Shown: positions 28,022 to 36,856, counted from the first letter of the stretch. The stretch: DNA of 39,297 bases from Mycolicibacterium austroafricanum (GCF_902705885.1 NZ_CACSIP010000032.1:26605-65901); one strand, 5' to 3'. Notes: generated by a model not told the origin, from the letters alone. A program made the numbers and translations.

Positions 28022-28957
28022 TCAGCCTGTGGTGATGATGAGTTTGCCGCCCTTGGGAGTGTGGTGGCATTCGAGCTCGGTGAGTGCTGCGATGGCGTCG
28101 CTGAGCGGCACCGTCTGAGCGATCGGTAGCCGCAGCGTTCCCTTTGCGCAGGCTTGCGCGAGCTCTGCCAGGTCCGCGGCGTCGTGGTGGGCGATCAACA
28201 CGTTGTAGGGACCAGGTAGGAAACTTTTGATGAACTTCGCAGCAGAAGGGACGATATCGACGATGCGGCCTCCGGACTTGAGCAGCATCCGCGCCGTCGC
28301 CGGCGCAAGCGTACCCACGGTGTCGAAGACAATGTCGAATTGACCCGTCAATGTAGTTGGGATGGAGTCGAATTCGACGATCGGGTCGACGCCGAGGTCG
28401 CCCGCATCCGGAAAGCCACTGATGCGGCAGCTGCCGCCCACCGACGCGGCACCGCGCTCTGAGGCGATCTGGACGGCGGCTCGCCCGACTCCACCGAGAC
28501 AGCCGTGCACGAAGACCGCTTGTCCTGCTTGCAGTTTCCCTTTGGTGACCAAAGCCTGCAGGGCGGCGAGCCCGATCGTGGGAATCGCAGAAGCTTCCTC
28601 GAAGGACAGCTCTGCGGGCTTCTTGGCAATTCCCGTCTCGCTGGCGACCACCACCTCGGCGAACGCGCCGCCCGTCTTGATCTGCGACCCGCCGAACACG
28701 TGGTCGCCGACAGTGAACAGGGTGACACCCGGCCCAACAGCCTCGATGACACCGGAGAAGTCGTGGCCCACTGCCTGGGGAAATTTGCGGCCGGTCACCA
28801 GCTTCATCTCGCCTCTGCGGATCTTCCAGTCGAGCGGGTTGGCCGCGGCTGCACGTACACGGACCGACACCTCGCCGGGACCGGGACTGGCGGGCTCGAA
28901 GTCTTCCAAGCGCATCACCTCGGGCCCGCCATATTGGTGGTACTGGATGCGCTTCAT
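28022..28957 (-). CDS. MDR-family NADPH:quinone reductase-like oxidoreductase
   Basis: 311 residues from ATG 28957. The N-terminal GroES-like domain (AAANPLDWKIRRGEM, VGHDFSGVIEAVG) is followed by the Rossmann fold with the NADPH loop VFVHGCLGGVGRAAVQIA near residue 150. There is no zinc-binding Cys cluster, so it is a quinone oxidoreductase/enoyl reductase-like enzyme rather than a classical alcohol dehydrogenase. It may reduce electrophilic alkenals or quinones. It precedes the cupin gene region, with 127 nt between them, and both are on the minus strand. Confidence 0.85.
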   Translation of the reverse strand: MKRIQYHQYGGPEVMRLEDFEPASPGPGEVSVRVRAAAANPLDWKIRRGEMKLVTGRKFPQAVGHDFSGVIEAVGPGVTLFTVGDHVFGGSQIKTGGAFAEVVVASETGIAKKPAELSFEEASAIPTIGLAALQALVTKGKLQAGQAVFVHGCLGGVGRAAVQIASERGAASVGGSCRISGFPDAGDLGVDPIVEFDSIPTTLTGQFDIVFDTVGTLAPATARMLLKSGGRIVDIVPSAAKFIKSFLPGPYNVLIAHHDAADLAELAQACAKGTLRLPIAQTVPLSDAIAALTELECHHTPKGGKLIITTG

Positions 28958-29084
28958 CGTCGCGGCCCGCCCTCGCCGCCGACGAGTGGAGTTTCTTTCA
29001 TGGTGTCCTTCAGTTCGGTCAGAGGTGATTCGCGCCTACGTGATGTGTTGGGGCCGAGTCTGATTGCTCGACCAGCAGCCTTGC

Positions 29085-29696
29085 CTAGTGCGCGGTGGGA
29101 TCGGCGACCGAGAGGTCCCAGGTTCCCTCGGCGATGTCAGCGAGACGCTGCAGGTAGGCCTCCCGCATTTCCTGCGAGGTCGCCATGCGCTCCCTGTCCA
29201 ACACCGGAGCTGCGGCGTCTGCCGGCGGAAGGGTCTGAGCCGTTGCCTCGGCGCCGTAAAACGGAAGGTGATCGTCGAAACCGCCCGGAGCGTAGAAGTT
29301 CAGCAGTCGCGCATCCTCGTCGGAGACGACACGGAACGAGTGCCTGGTGGATTTCGGAACCCAGACTGCAGATCCCGATCCTGCACGCACGATGTCTTCG
29401 TCGGGGCCGACCTTCAACTCGAGCTCGCCGGAGAGGACGTAGAAGCCCTCTGCTTGGCGCTCGTGGACGTGCGCCGGCGGCCCGAGTCCGGCGGGAACGA
29501 TCTGCTCGAGCAGCGTGAACTCGCCGAGTGTCTGGTCTGCCGACATCAGGATGTTCCACAGCCCGCCGCGATACCAGTATGCGGGCGATTGTCCTGCCTG
29601 CCCGACGAATGCGCTGGCGGCCCTGTCAGCGGTTACCACGAGGCGCCCTGTCTTGGCCTTCTGCACAACGAATTTCGGGGGCGGACAGAGTCGCAC
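29085..29696 (-). CDS. Cupin-domain protein (quercetin dioxygenase-like)
   Basis: 203 residues from a GTG at 29696; a later in-frame GTG (about residue 11) is also possible. The cupin barrel is seen as PPAHVHERQAEGFYVLSGELEL (metal H-x-H-x-Glu motif 1) and STRHSFRVVSDEDARLLNFY (motif 2 His). The first motif is intact, so a metal-dependent oxygenase or isomerase is plausible. Its promoter region contains two copies of a palindrome in front of the divergent TetR gene, so its control is probably by that regulator. Substrate unknown. Confidence 0.8.
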   Translation of the reverse strand: MRLCPPPKFVVQKAKTGRLVVTADRAASAFVGQAGQSPAYWYRGGLWNILMSADQTLGEFTLLEQIVPAGLGPPAHVHERQAEGFYVLSGELELKVGPDEDIVRAGSGSAVWVPKSTRHSFRVVSDEDARLLNFYAPGGFDDHLPFYGAEATAQTLPPADAAAPVLDRERMATSQEMREAYLQRLADIAEGTWDLSVADPTAH

Positions 29697-29739
29697 TATG
29701 TCTGTAATTCACGGGGTCCGTTTCCTCACTGGTCGCTGT

Positions 29740-29784
29740 TGTCTCGGCGTGACATCACCGTAGCACTAATGTCGCGGCGTGACA
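29740..29784. promoter_or_regulatory. Two tandem palindromic operators, cupin-TetR region
   Basis: TGTC-N-CG-N-CG-N-GACA occurs twice, at 29740-29754 and 29770-29784, exactly 30 bp (about three helical turns) apart. Each is a full inverted repeat and the copies differ at one base. They lie between the cupin start (29696) and the TetR start (29882). This is what a TetR autoregulatory and target operator looks like; the binding protein is inferred by neighbourhood. Confidence 0.75.
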
Positions 29785-29881
29785 TCAAGAAGATGACCGG
29801 GCTGCACGACCTGCGTCACCCGACGTCGCCGTCGACCCTGCGTTGTGTCACGGCCTGCACTCGTGGCGGTAGCATCGCAGC

Positions 29882-30493
29882 GTGCCTCGGTGGGAACACG
29901 GCAGCCAAGAACGCCTCAAGCAGGCCGCCATGGAGCTGTTCGAGGAGCAGGGGTTCCAGGCCACCAGCGCCGTCCAGATCGCGAAGCGGGCGCGCGTCAC
30001 CACCCGGACCTTCTTCCGGTACTTCTCAGACAAGCAATCAATACTGTTCGTTGACGCCGATTCAATGCGCGCGGCGCTCATCCAGAGAATCCTCGATGAC
30101 GCTGACGTCGCAGAGCCGCTGCAGGCGGTGACGCGTGCCCTGGTGGGGTTCGACTGGGAAGGTCTGGGCCCACGCGAATCTCAGCGTCAACGAGACGCGA
30201 TGATCACCGCGGACCCGGACCTACTCGAACGTGAGCTCAACAAGCAACACCAGATGGCCGACGGGTTCAGCCGTGCACTACAGCAAGTCGGGGTCGATAT
30301 GCGTACTGCAGAACTCGCGGCTCGGGTGGGGATCCAGGTGTTCCAGATGGCCTACCGGCAATGGCTGACCGCCGACGACAACACCGAATTGGCCACGACG
30401 ATGGAAGCTTCGATGTCGACCCTCGCCGCGATCGTGCCCGCCAAACCCCGGCCGCGACGATCACGATCCACTTCGAGAGTCACGCCAAGCTGA
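29882..30493 (+). CDS. TetR-family regulator (cupin-linked)
   Basis: 203 residues from GTG 29882. The N-terminal helix-turn-helix (SQERLKQAAMELFEEQGFQA, TSAVQIAKRARVTTRTFFRYFSDK) is typical of TetR, with RTFFRYFSDK in the DNA-facing recognition part. The C-terminal domain, about residues 80-185, ends in a Pro/Arg/Ser tail. It is divergent from the cupin gene, and the doubled palindrome lies between. Probably a repressor of both. Confidence 0.85.
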   Translation: MPRWEHGSQERLKQAAMELFEEQGFQATSAVQIAKRARVTTRTFFRYFSDKQSILFVDADSMRAALIQRILDDADVAEPLQAVTRALVGFDWEGLGPRESQRQRDAMITADPDLLERELNKQHQMADGFSRALQQVGVDMRTAELAARVGIQVFQMAYRQWLTADDNTELATTMEASMSTLAAIVPAKPRPRRSRSTSRVTPS

Positions 30494-30518
30494 GTCGCCC
30501 TGGGCTGAACACGCTGTC

Positions 30519-31628
30519 TTATGGCGCCCCGGGTTGGGCGAGCTGGCGATTGCGTGCGTCGATAGCTTCCTGAGTGGCGGGAACGATCAGGTCCCCGCCC
30601 GCACCGACCGTGCCCTGGGCGTAGGTGACATGCGGGCGCTGCGCACGCTCATATTGGGCGAACGCCGCATCCAGGTCGTCGGCGTTCTCGGTCAATGCCT
30701 TTGCCAGCAGCCATGTTCCAGTGATCGCCAGGCTGGTTCCCCGCCCGGACATCGGGGACGCGCAGTGGGCAGCGTCGCCGACGAGGACGACCCGTCCCCG
30801 ATGCCACGATGGCATGTCGATCTGGCTCACGGAGTCGAAGTACAGTTCCGGATCACGGCATGCCGCGTCGAGCAGTTCGGGCACCCGCCACCGGCCATGC
30901 CCACCGAATTCCTCGGTGAGGATCCGCTTCTGGGCGTCGAGGTCCTGGTAGTCGTAGTCGATCCAGGATGAGCGGAAGGTCAGCACCGCCAACGCCACGT
31001 CGCGATATGTGAGAATCCCAGCCATGTGCCCCGGGAAGTTGTAGATCGGGTTGGGGGCATCCGTCGGGTGGTACTGCGGCACATTCGCCAAGGCGGTGTA
31101 GAAGCCGAGATGACGCAGGTACTGGCGCTCGGGCCCGAAAATAAGCCGGCGGGTCGCAGAGTGCAGACCGTCAGCGCCCACCACGAGGTCGTAGCGGACC
31201 CGCTCACCACTGGCGAACAGAACGTCGACACCTCGACCGTCATCGTGGAGTTCGGTGATGGAATCGCCGAACTCCAACGCCACTGACGGGCCGAGGGCAT
31301 TGCGCAGCACGTGCGCCAAGTCTTCTCGTGGGATTTCGGTGTCCTCAGCCGTGTCGTTGATCTGGGCGAGCGGTAGATCGACCACCCGGTCGCCGTTGCC
31401 GTCGACGAAGCAACTGCGTTCCGTCATGTCGACCTTCCGGGCCTTGATCTCATCGAGAACACCCATCTGCCGGGCAACGGCCAGCGACTCGCCGCGAAGG
31501 TCGATCGGCGATCCGTTGACCCGAAGATGTTGTGCCCGTTCGACGATGGTGACGTCATGGCCCGCGTTGCCCAGGTTGATGCCCGCAGCCAGCCCGGCCA
31601 TGCCCGCGCCGGAAACCAGAATGCGCAT
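30519..31628 (-). CDS. FAD-dependent monooxygenase (TetX/PHBH fold)
   Basis: 369 residues from ATG 31628, which has a GAGGAGG ribosome site 8 nt before it. The FAD Rossmann motif is at the N-terminus (ILVSGAGMAGLAAGINLGNAG), the DG motif in DLVVGADGLHSATRRLI, and the GD motif in GRVVLVGDAAHCASPMSGRG. This is the fold of para-hydroxybenzoate hydroxylase-like and tetracycline monooxygenases. It adds one oxygen atom to an aromatic or polyketide-like compound using NADPH. It is divergent from a TetR gene across a 17-bp palindrome, the usual arrangement for detoxification genes. Confidence 0.85.
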   Translation of the reverse strand: MRILVSGAGMAGLAAGINLGNAGHDVTIVERAQHLRVNGSPIDLRGESLAVARQMGVLDEIKARKVDMTERSCFVDGNGDRVVDLPLAQINDTAEDTEIPREDLAHVLRNALGPSVALEFGDSITELHDDGRGVDVLFASGERVRYDLVVGADGLHSATRRLIFGPERQYLRHLGFYTALANVPQYHPTDAPNPIYNFPGHMAGILTYRDVALAVLTFRSSWIDYDYQDLDAQKRILTEEFGGHGRWRVPELLDAACRDPELYFDSVSQIDMPSWHRGRVVLVGDAAHCASPMSGRGTSLAITGTWLLAKALTENADDLDAAFAQYERAQRPHVTYAQGTVGAGGDLIVPATQEAIDARNRQLAQPGAP

Positions 31629-31649
31629 CGGTAAGCCTCCTCGGAGATA

Positions 31650-31666
31650 GGATCCACTGTGTATCC
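31650..31666. promoter_or_regulatory. Palindromic operator, flavin monooxygenase-TetR
   Basis: GGAT-N-CAC-N-GTG-N-ATCC, a 17-bp near-perfect palindrome, lies between the flavin monooxygenase start (31628) and the TetR start (31700). The size and position suit a TetR dimer site that controls both genes. Confidence 0.7.
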
Positions 31667-31699
31667 AACGAACGGTAACCATCATCCTTAGGAAACGCA

Positions 31700-32311
31700 A
31701 TGTCTCTTACCTCTGACGCCGTACCGCAGCGTCGCCGCGGTCCCGCGCTGGAGAACGCACTTCTGGCCGCGGCCTGGGACGAACTGAATGAGCGCGGTTA
31801 CGACGACTTCACCGTCGATGGCGTCGCCGCCCGGGCCCGCACCAGTCGCGCTGTGCTGTACCGGCGCTGGCCGGGAAAGCCGGAACTGGTGCACGCCACG
31901 TTGATTGCCGCGATCAAAAAAGATTCGGTCACAGTGCCGGACACCGGCAGTTTGCGCGGCGACGTGATCGATCTGCTACGGCAGGCCAACAGCCAACGCG
32001 GCCATCTCGCCGTCACCGTCATCACCCGGCTCGGTGGTTTCTACCGCGACACCGGCACCAACCTCGCCGACCTGCGCGACGCGCTGGAGGGCGAGCTCGG
32101 CGTCACCATGGACGACCTCATCGCCCGCGCTGTCGCCCGCGGAGAGATCCGGCCCGACCAGATCAACGGCCGCATTGCGCAGCTACCCGCCGACCTGCTT
32201 CGTCACGACCTACTGTTCACGCAGGCACCCCTGACCGATGACGCCATCGAGGAGATTGTCGACGTGGTGTTCTTACCGCTCGTCCGACTCGGCGGCGACG
32301 ACAACATCTAG
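31700..32311 (+). CDS. TetR-family regulator (flavin monooxygenase-linked)
   Basis: 203 residues from ATG 31700. The N-terminal TetR helix-turn-helix is clear (ENALLAAAWDELNERGYDDF, DGVAARARTSRAVLYRRWPGK). The C-terminal part resembles the TetR_C subgroup with LPADLLRHDLLF and an EEIVDVVFLPLV end. It is divergent from the monooxygenase. Its 3' end overlaps the convergent third TetR gene by 39 nt, so the two cannot be transcribed to the end without antisense overlap. Confidence 0.85.
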   Translation: MSLTSDAVPQRRRGPALENALLAAAWDELNERGYDDFTVDGVAARARTSRAVLYRRWPGKPELVHATLIAAIKKDSVTVPDTGSLRGDVIDLLRQANSQRGHLAVTVITRLGGFYRDTGTNLADLRDALEGELGVTMDDLIARAVARGEIRPDQINGRIAQLPADLLRHDLLFTQAPLTDDAIEEIVDVVFLPLVRLGGDDNI

Positions 32312-32923
32312 ATCCGCGCCGTTGACGCCCGCTGGGGGGCGTGCTGACGTTCCGATACCATGCTCAAGCAGGTCGAAGATCGCGTCGAGCGAGGCGCGCG
32401 GCGCCTGGTCGTAGCCGATGAACTCGGGCAGCTCGAGAACGAAACGGGCGACGGCGCGGGCCTGCGGATCGCAGGACTCGCGACCAAGCTCGGCGGCGAC
32501 GGCCTCGGCCAACGCGGGTTCGCAGCGTACCCACAGCTTGCGTGAATAATCGCGCAGCGCAGGCGTGTTCATGATCAGCTCAGTGAGCGCACGGAAGCGC
32601 GGCGACGGGTCTACGGCGAACGGCCCTCGGGCGGCCATGAATTCACGCAATGCGTCGAGCACGGTTTGCCCCGACGGTCGATCCTGGACGGCGGCCAGCA
32701 GACCTGCCATGCGTTCGACTCCGTCGTCGAACATGACGGCCTCCTTACCGCCGGGAACGTGGTTGAACAGCGTCGGTACCGAAATGTCGACGGCGTCGGC
32801 GATGTCCTTGACGCTCACGGCGTCGTATCCCTTCGCCAGAAAAAGGCGCCTCGCGGCGTCGGCAAGCTCACGACGCGTCTGGGCCTTTTTTCGAGCTCGA
32901 CGACCTTCGACTGCTTCCGGCAC
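32273..32923 (-). CDS. TetR-family regulator (FAD-SnoaL fusion-linked)
   Basis: 216 residues from ATG 32923. The helix-turn-helix (RRELADAARRLFLAKGYDAV, VKDIADAVDISVPTLFNHV) is intact, with FNHVPGGKEAV in the recognition part. It is divergent from the large FAD monooxygenase gene (32985) across about 60 bp that hold an AT-rich inverted repeat. Probably a repressor of that enzyme. Confidence 0.85.
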   Translation of the reverse strand: MPEAVEGRRARKKAQTRRELADAARRLFLAKGYDAVSVKDIADAVDISVPTLFNHVPGGKEAVMFDDGVERMAGLLAAVQDRPSGQTVLDALREFMAARGPFAVDPSPRFRALTELIMNTPALRDYSRKLWVRCEPALAEAVAAELGRESCDPQARAVARFVLELPEFIGYDQAPRASLDAIFDLLEHGIGTSARPPAGVNGADLDVVVAAESDER

Positions 32924-32944
32924 GCACTCATCGTAATCCTACTA

Positions 32945-32976
32945 CTTAATCGACACAAAACATTTATCGAGTTAAG
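32945..32976. promoter_or_regulatory. AT-rich inverted repeat, TetR-FAD monooxygenase
   Basis: CTTAATCGA (32945-32953) and TCGAGTTAAG (32967-32976) form an inverted repeat with one extra base in the right arm. It sits 9-60 bp from the two divergent starts, in a sequence much richer in A+T than the neighbours. A likely operator and promoter region of this pair. Confidence 0.5.
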
Positions 32977-32984
32977 GTTGAGTC

Positions 32985-34982
32985 ATGGAGCATATGCCCA
33001 TCGAATCGACACCCGTACTCGTCGTGGGAGGCAGCCTTGTTGGGCTGTCGGCGGCGGTGTTCCTCGCGTCCCACGAGCTGCCGGTCGTGCTGATCGAACG
33101 GCATGTCGACAGCGCGGCGCACCCGCGCGCGATCGGCTACACCACCCGAACGCTCGAGCTGTTCCGCGCGGTGGGCATCACGCTTCCCGACGCTGCGAAC
33201 GACGGGCCGCCGCGGCGCGCCCGCGTCGAAAGTCTTGCCGGAAGGTGGCTGGAGGAGTTCCCGTGGACGCCGCCGCCGCGGCGCCCAGAGGTCGACTACT
33301 CTCCGGCCAAGGCAACGGCGATCGCCCAGGACCGGCTCGAACCGATCCTGCGCAATCGGGCGGGCGAGCTCAACGTTGACCTGCGGCTCGGCACCGAGTT
33401 GGTGTCTTTGAGTCAGGACAACGGCGGAGTGACGGCCATGGTGCGGCGCCGGGAGCACGGCACGCACGCCGTGATTCGCGCGTCGTACGTGATCGCAGCC
33501 GATGGCGCCACCAGCCCGATCCGCGAAGCGCTGGGCATCGCGCGCAGCGGGCGCGGACTGCTCTCTGTACAGACAAGCATCCTGTTTCGGGCGCCGCTGG
33601 AGCGCTACCTTGCACGTGGCGTCATGCAGTTCGAGATCAGCAGGCCCGGCTTCGACGCGTTCCTGACCACCTACGGCGACGGCCGCTGGGTGCTGATGTT
33701 GCCCGACGAAGTCGACCGTTCCGAGCAGGAGCAGCGCGCGCTGATCCGCACTGCCGTCGGCGACCCGAACCTACCGGTCGAACTCATCACCACCGGACGT
33801 TGGGAACTGGCCGCCCGCATTGCTGACAGCTTCGGCGACCGACGAGTGTTTTTGGCCGGAGACGCTGCGCACCAATTGCCACCCAACCGCGGCGGATACG
33901 GAGCGAACACCGGCATCGAGGACGCACACAACCTGGCCTGGAAGCTCGCCGCGGTCCTGGCCGGACATTCGAGGACCGATCTACTCGACACCTACGACGC
34001 CGAACGCCGTCCTGTCGCGTGGCTGCGCCACGACCAGATTTTCGCCCGCGCGGACTACAGGGCCCACCTGACAGCCGAGAACAGCGCTGTCGAGATTCTC
34101 GACGACGTCGCGGTGGAGCTCGGGCATCGCTACCAGTCCTCGGCGCTGCCGATCCAAGACGGTCTCCAGCTGGCTCGCCGCCCCGACGAGTGGTGCGGCC
34201 AGCCCGGTACGCGCGCACCGCATCTGCCCATTACCGTGTGCGGCGAAGACAGGTCCACCCTCGACCTGTTCCACCGCGGGTGGGTCGTGCTCACGCTGGA
34301 TGACGCGTGGCGCGACGCGAGCGCGAATGCCGCACGCAATACCGCGATCACCGTTGAGGTCGTCGTGATCGGCGCGGACGGCGTGCGAGTCGACTCAGGC
34401 CGCTTGGCCACCGCCTATGGACTCGGCCCCACCGGCGCCACCCTGGTTCGCCCCGACGGCTACGTGGCGTGGCGGTGCGCCGACGCTCCGGCCGATCGCG
34501 CGGCGGCCCTTGCCACCGCTTTGCACGTCGCCGCCAAGTCCACTCGAACTCCGCGCCGGAGCCAACTCGACGATCTCGAAGCGATCAAGGCCCTCACCGC
34601 CCGATACAGCGACGCCGTAAACCACGGCTACGGCGACAAATGCTGTGACCTGCAAGCACTTTCGGAAGTTTTTGCGCCCGACGCCATCTTCTTCGGCGCT
34701 GACGGAGACACTCCAGTGCGCGGCCGCGCTGCCATACTCGCCGAAGTGCCGAAGGCCACTGCGCCGGTCACCTTCGCCATGCATGCGTACCTCAACCCCA
34801 TCGTCACCCTTACCGGCGACACCGCCGACGCCACCTGGCTGCTGTGGGTGGCGTCCGTACACGATGACCAACCGGGGATCGCCTTCCTCGGCGCTCGGCT
34901 CACGTACATCCACGATGGCAGGCGATGGCAGATCCACACCGTCCGAACGCAACCAGGGTTTCGGCTACCTGCGCCTACCTAG
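32985..34982 (+). CDS. FAD-dependent monooxygenase fused to SnoaL-like domain
   Basis: 665 residues from ATG 32985, with AAGG 7 nt upstream. Residues about 10-520 are a phenol/polyketide/rifampicin-type FAD monooxygenase: VLVVGGSLVGLSAAVFL, DG motif VIAADGATSPIREAL, and GD motif VFLAGDAAHQLPPNRGGYGA with TGIEDAHNLAWKLA. A thioredoxin-like region follows (STLDLFHRGWVVLTLDD, DGYVAWRC). From about 525 a SnoaL/NTF2-like domain is attached (LDDLEAIKALTARYSDA, TFAMHAYLNPIVTL, WQIHTVRTQPGF). The added domain may bind substrate or give a second step. Most relatives stop at about 520-540. It is divergent from a TetR gene. Confidence 0.85.
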   Translation: MEHMPIESTPVLVVGGSLVGLSAAVFLASHELPVVLIERHVDSAAHPRAIGYTTRTLELFRAVGITLPDAANDGPPRRARVESLAGRWLEEFPWTPPPRRPEVDYSPAKATAIAQDRLEPILRNRAGELNVDLRLGTELVSLSQDNGGVTAMVRRREHGTHAVIRASYVIAADGATSPIREALGIARSGRGLLSVQTSILFRAPLERYLARGVMQFEISRPGFDAFLTTYGDGRWVLMLPDEVDRSEQEQRALIRTAVGDPNLPVELITTGRWELAARIADSFGDRRVFLAGDAAHQLPPNRGGYGANTGIEDAHNLAWKLAAVLAGHSRTDLLDTYDAERRPVAWLRHDQIFARADYRAHLTAENSAVEILDDVAVELGHRYQSSALPIQDGLQLARRPDEWCGQPGTRAPHLPITVCGEDRSTLDLFHRGWVVLTLDDAWRDASANAARNTAITVEVVVIGADGVRVDSGRLATAYGLGPTGATLVRPDGYVAWRCADAPADRAAALATALHVAAKSTRTPRRSQLDDLEAIKALTARYSDAVNHGYGDKCCDLQALSEVFAPDAIFFGADGDTPVRGRAAILAEVPKATAPVTFAMHAYLNPIVTLTGDTADATWLLWVASVHDDQPGIAFLGARLTYIHDGRRWQIHTVRTQPGFRLPAPT

Positions 34983-35134
34983 GGTCCTGAGTCGCTAGAG
35001 TGGCGGCAGTGGTTTCCGATGCGCGCCATGATTTGGTCGGCGATTTGCTTCCAGACATACGGCCAGGTTGTGGTACCAGCTGTCGAGGACACCCTTGACG
35101 TAGATCTTCTGTTCTAGGTTGTCGATTTTGGGCG
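34983..35134. other. Short intergenic region with unassigned minus-strand frame
   Basis: A minus-strand open frame of 65 codons (35192-34995) crosses this gap and the start of the decarboxylase. I recognise no domain in it. It may be a remnant or chance. Nothing else is visible: no terminator stem and no clear promoter. Confidence 0.3.
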
Positions 35135-36592
35135 GTGATGATGGGCTGTGCGGAAAGTCCCGGCGCACAAGAGGGTGCTCGGACATGGTCAAATACTTCC
35201 CCCGGTTGGCAGAACCAATTACGGATACTTCTTGATCGGACTGCCGGACTCGCCGGAGATTACTTGACGAGCCTGGCCACCCGCCGTGCAGGCGCCATCA
35301 CCAACTACGAGGACACTGTGACCCGTTTGGGTGGTGGTCTTCCCCAGCAGGGGACGGATGCTTTGGCCGTGGTAGAGCAACTGGCGTCGGTACTCGGTCC
35401 AGCAACGGTCGCAAGTGCGGGCCCGCGATATTTCGGGCTTGTTGTTGGAGGGTCCCTGCCTGCCGCGCTCTGTGCCGACTGGCTCGTCTCTGCATGGGAT
35501 CAAACGGCCTACAGCCGGGTTTCCTCTCCTGCCGGCGCAGCTATCGAAGAAGTCGCGGAACGCTGGGTAATCGAGGCCCTGGGATTGCCCGCTACTGCTG
35601 CGGTCGGGTTTGTCACCGGCGCCACGGCGGGAAACCTTGTGGGTCTCCTAGCAGCACGTCACACGCTCTTGGCTCGGCGCGGATGGGCCGTCGAGGAGGA
35701 TGGGCTGTTCAACGCTCCCCCCGTTCGGGTGCTCGTGGGAGAAGAGGTCCACCCCTCCGTGTTGTCGGCGCTGCGGATTTCTGGACTAGGAGCGGCTCGC
35801 GTTGAGCGCGTTCCAGTGGACGATCAAGGTGCAATGCGGGCCGAATCACTTGAAGTCATGCTCGCCACCAACGTCGAGCCGGTCGTCGTCTGCGCCCAAG
35901 TAGGAAACGTCAACTCGGGTTCGTGCGATCCAATCGCCCAGATCGTGAACCTCACTCACGCCTGTGACGGCTGGGTTCACGTTGATGGCGCTTTTGGTCT
36001 TTGGGCGGCGGCCTCGCCGCAGTATCGAGGGCTGGTCGCTGGCGTCGAGCGAGCTGATTCTTGGGCGACAGACGCCCATAAGTGGCTCAACGTGCCCTAC
36101 GACTGCGGTTTGGCCATCGTGGCAGAGCCCAACGCCACCAAGGCCGCCTTGCACGCCAGCACGAGCTATCTGACCTCTTCCGATGGCCGCGAGCCGGGCG
36201 ATCACGTTCTAGAGATGTCGCGACGTGCACGTGCAGTCCCGGTCTATGCCGCGCTGCGGTCCCTGGGGCGCGAGGGCCTCAGTAAACTCGTCGAAGATTG
36301 CTGCCATCATGCGCGGCGGCTGGCGGCAACGATGGCCGCGGTCGAGGGAGTCACGGTACTGAATGCCGTCGTTCTCAACCAAGTGCTGCTGCGATTCATT
36401 GATGATGCCACCACCTATCGTGTCATCGATCAGGTTCAGCGCGGCGGCGAAGTGTGGTTAGGGCCGACGGTGTGGCGGGGCAAGGCCGCTGCGCGCGTGT
36501 CGTTCTCGAACTGGTCGACGAATGAGGCCGACGTCGACCGCCTGTCCGCCGTGCTCACTCACTCGCTCGCCGAGGTCGAGCCGGAATCATGA
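35135..36592 (+). CDS. PLP-dependent group II decarboxylase (aromatic-L-amino-acid decarboxylase-like)
   Basis: Up to 485 residues; GTG 35135, ATG 35138 and ATG 35141 are all in frame, and the conserved part starts near LLDRTAGLAGDYL (residue 32), so the start is uncertain. Fold-type I features are clear: TGATAGNLVGLLAARH (PLP phosphate loop), HVDGAFGLW (Asp to the pyridine nitrogen) and the Schiff-base Lys in WATDAHKWLNVPYDCG. It should decarboxylate an amino acid (aromatic or Glu-like) or carry out a related lyase step in the cytosol. Codon use is less GC-biased than the neighbours (TCT, CTA and GGA occur), in line with recent transfer. It borders the integrase-toxin island. Confidence 0.8.
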   Translation: MMMGCAESPGAQEGARTWSNTSPGWQNQLRILLDRTAGLAGDYLTSLATRRAGAITNYEDTVTRLGGGLPQQGTDALAVVEQLASVLGPATVASAGPRYFGLVVGGSLPAALCADWLVSAWDQTAYSRVSSPAGAAIEEVAERWVIEALGLPATAAVGFVTGATAGNLVGLLAARHTLLARRGWAVEEDGLFNAPPVRVLVGEEVHPSVLSALRISGLGAARVERVPVDDQGAMRAESLEVMLATNVEPVVVCAQVGNVNSGSCDPIAQIVNLTHACDGWVHVDGAFGLWAAASPQYRGLVAGVERADSWATDAHKWLNVPYDCGLAIVAEPNATKAALHASTSYLTSSDGREPGDHVLEMSRRARAVPVYAALRSLGREGLSKLVEDCCHHARRLAATMAAVEGVTVLNAVVLNQVLLRFIDDATTYRVIDQVQRGGEVWLGPTVWRGKAAARVSFSNWSTNEADVDRLSAVLTHSLAEVEPES

Positions 36593-36856
36593 ATGTGGAC
36601 TAGCGCGTGTTTCGGGTGTTTCGGCTGAGAATTAGGGCATATCGCGGGTTTCAGCTGCTCACCGATGGTCAGTGGTCATTGATTGAAGAGCGTCGCTAAC
36701 CCCACCAGTTACACGCTCACATACTCGTGTCGATCACGAGAGTGCCCCCGCATCCCGGCGGACGAAGCCTCGGCGGAACTTTCCACCACGGCACCGTCAC
36801 CGTCTCCCCCGCCTCCAGAGCATTCAGCAGATGCCTCGGGCGGTGCAGATGGCCGT
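36593..36856. other. Non-coding stretch before the integrase remnant
   Basis: No gene is supported here. A plus-strand frame from 36683 (MKSVANPTSYTLTYS) is in frame with the integrase remnant but is Pro/Ser-rich and matches nothing I know. The stretch looks like scrambled or deleted mobile-element DNA. I see no clear promoter or terminator. Confidence 0.4.

Noticed and set aside
34995..35192. 65-codon minus-strand frame
   Set aside because: No recognisable domain; it overlaps the start of the decarboxylase and is not supported by a ribosome site.
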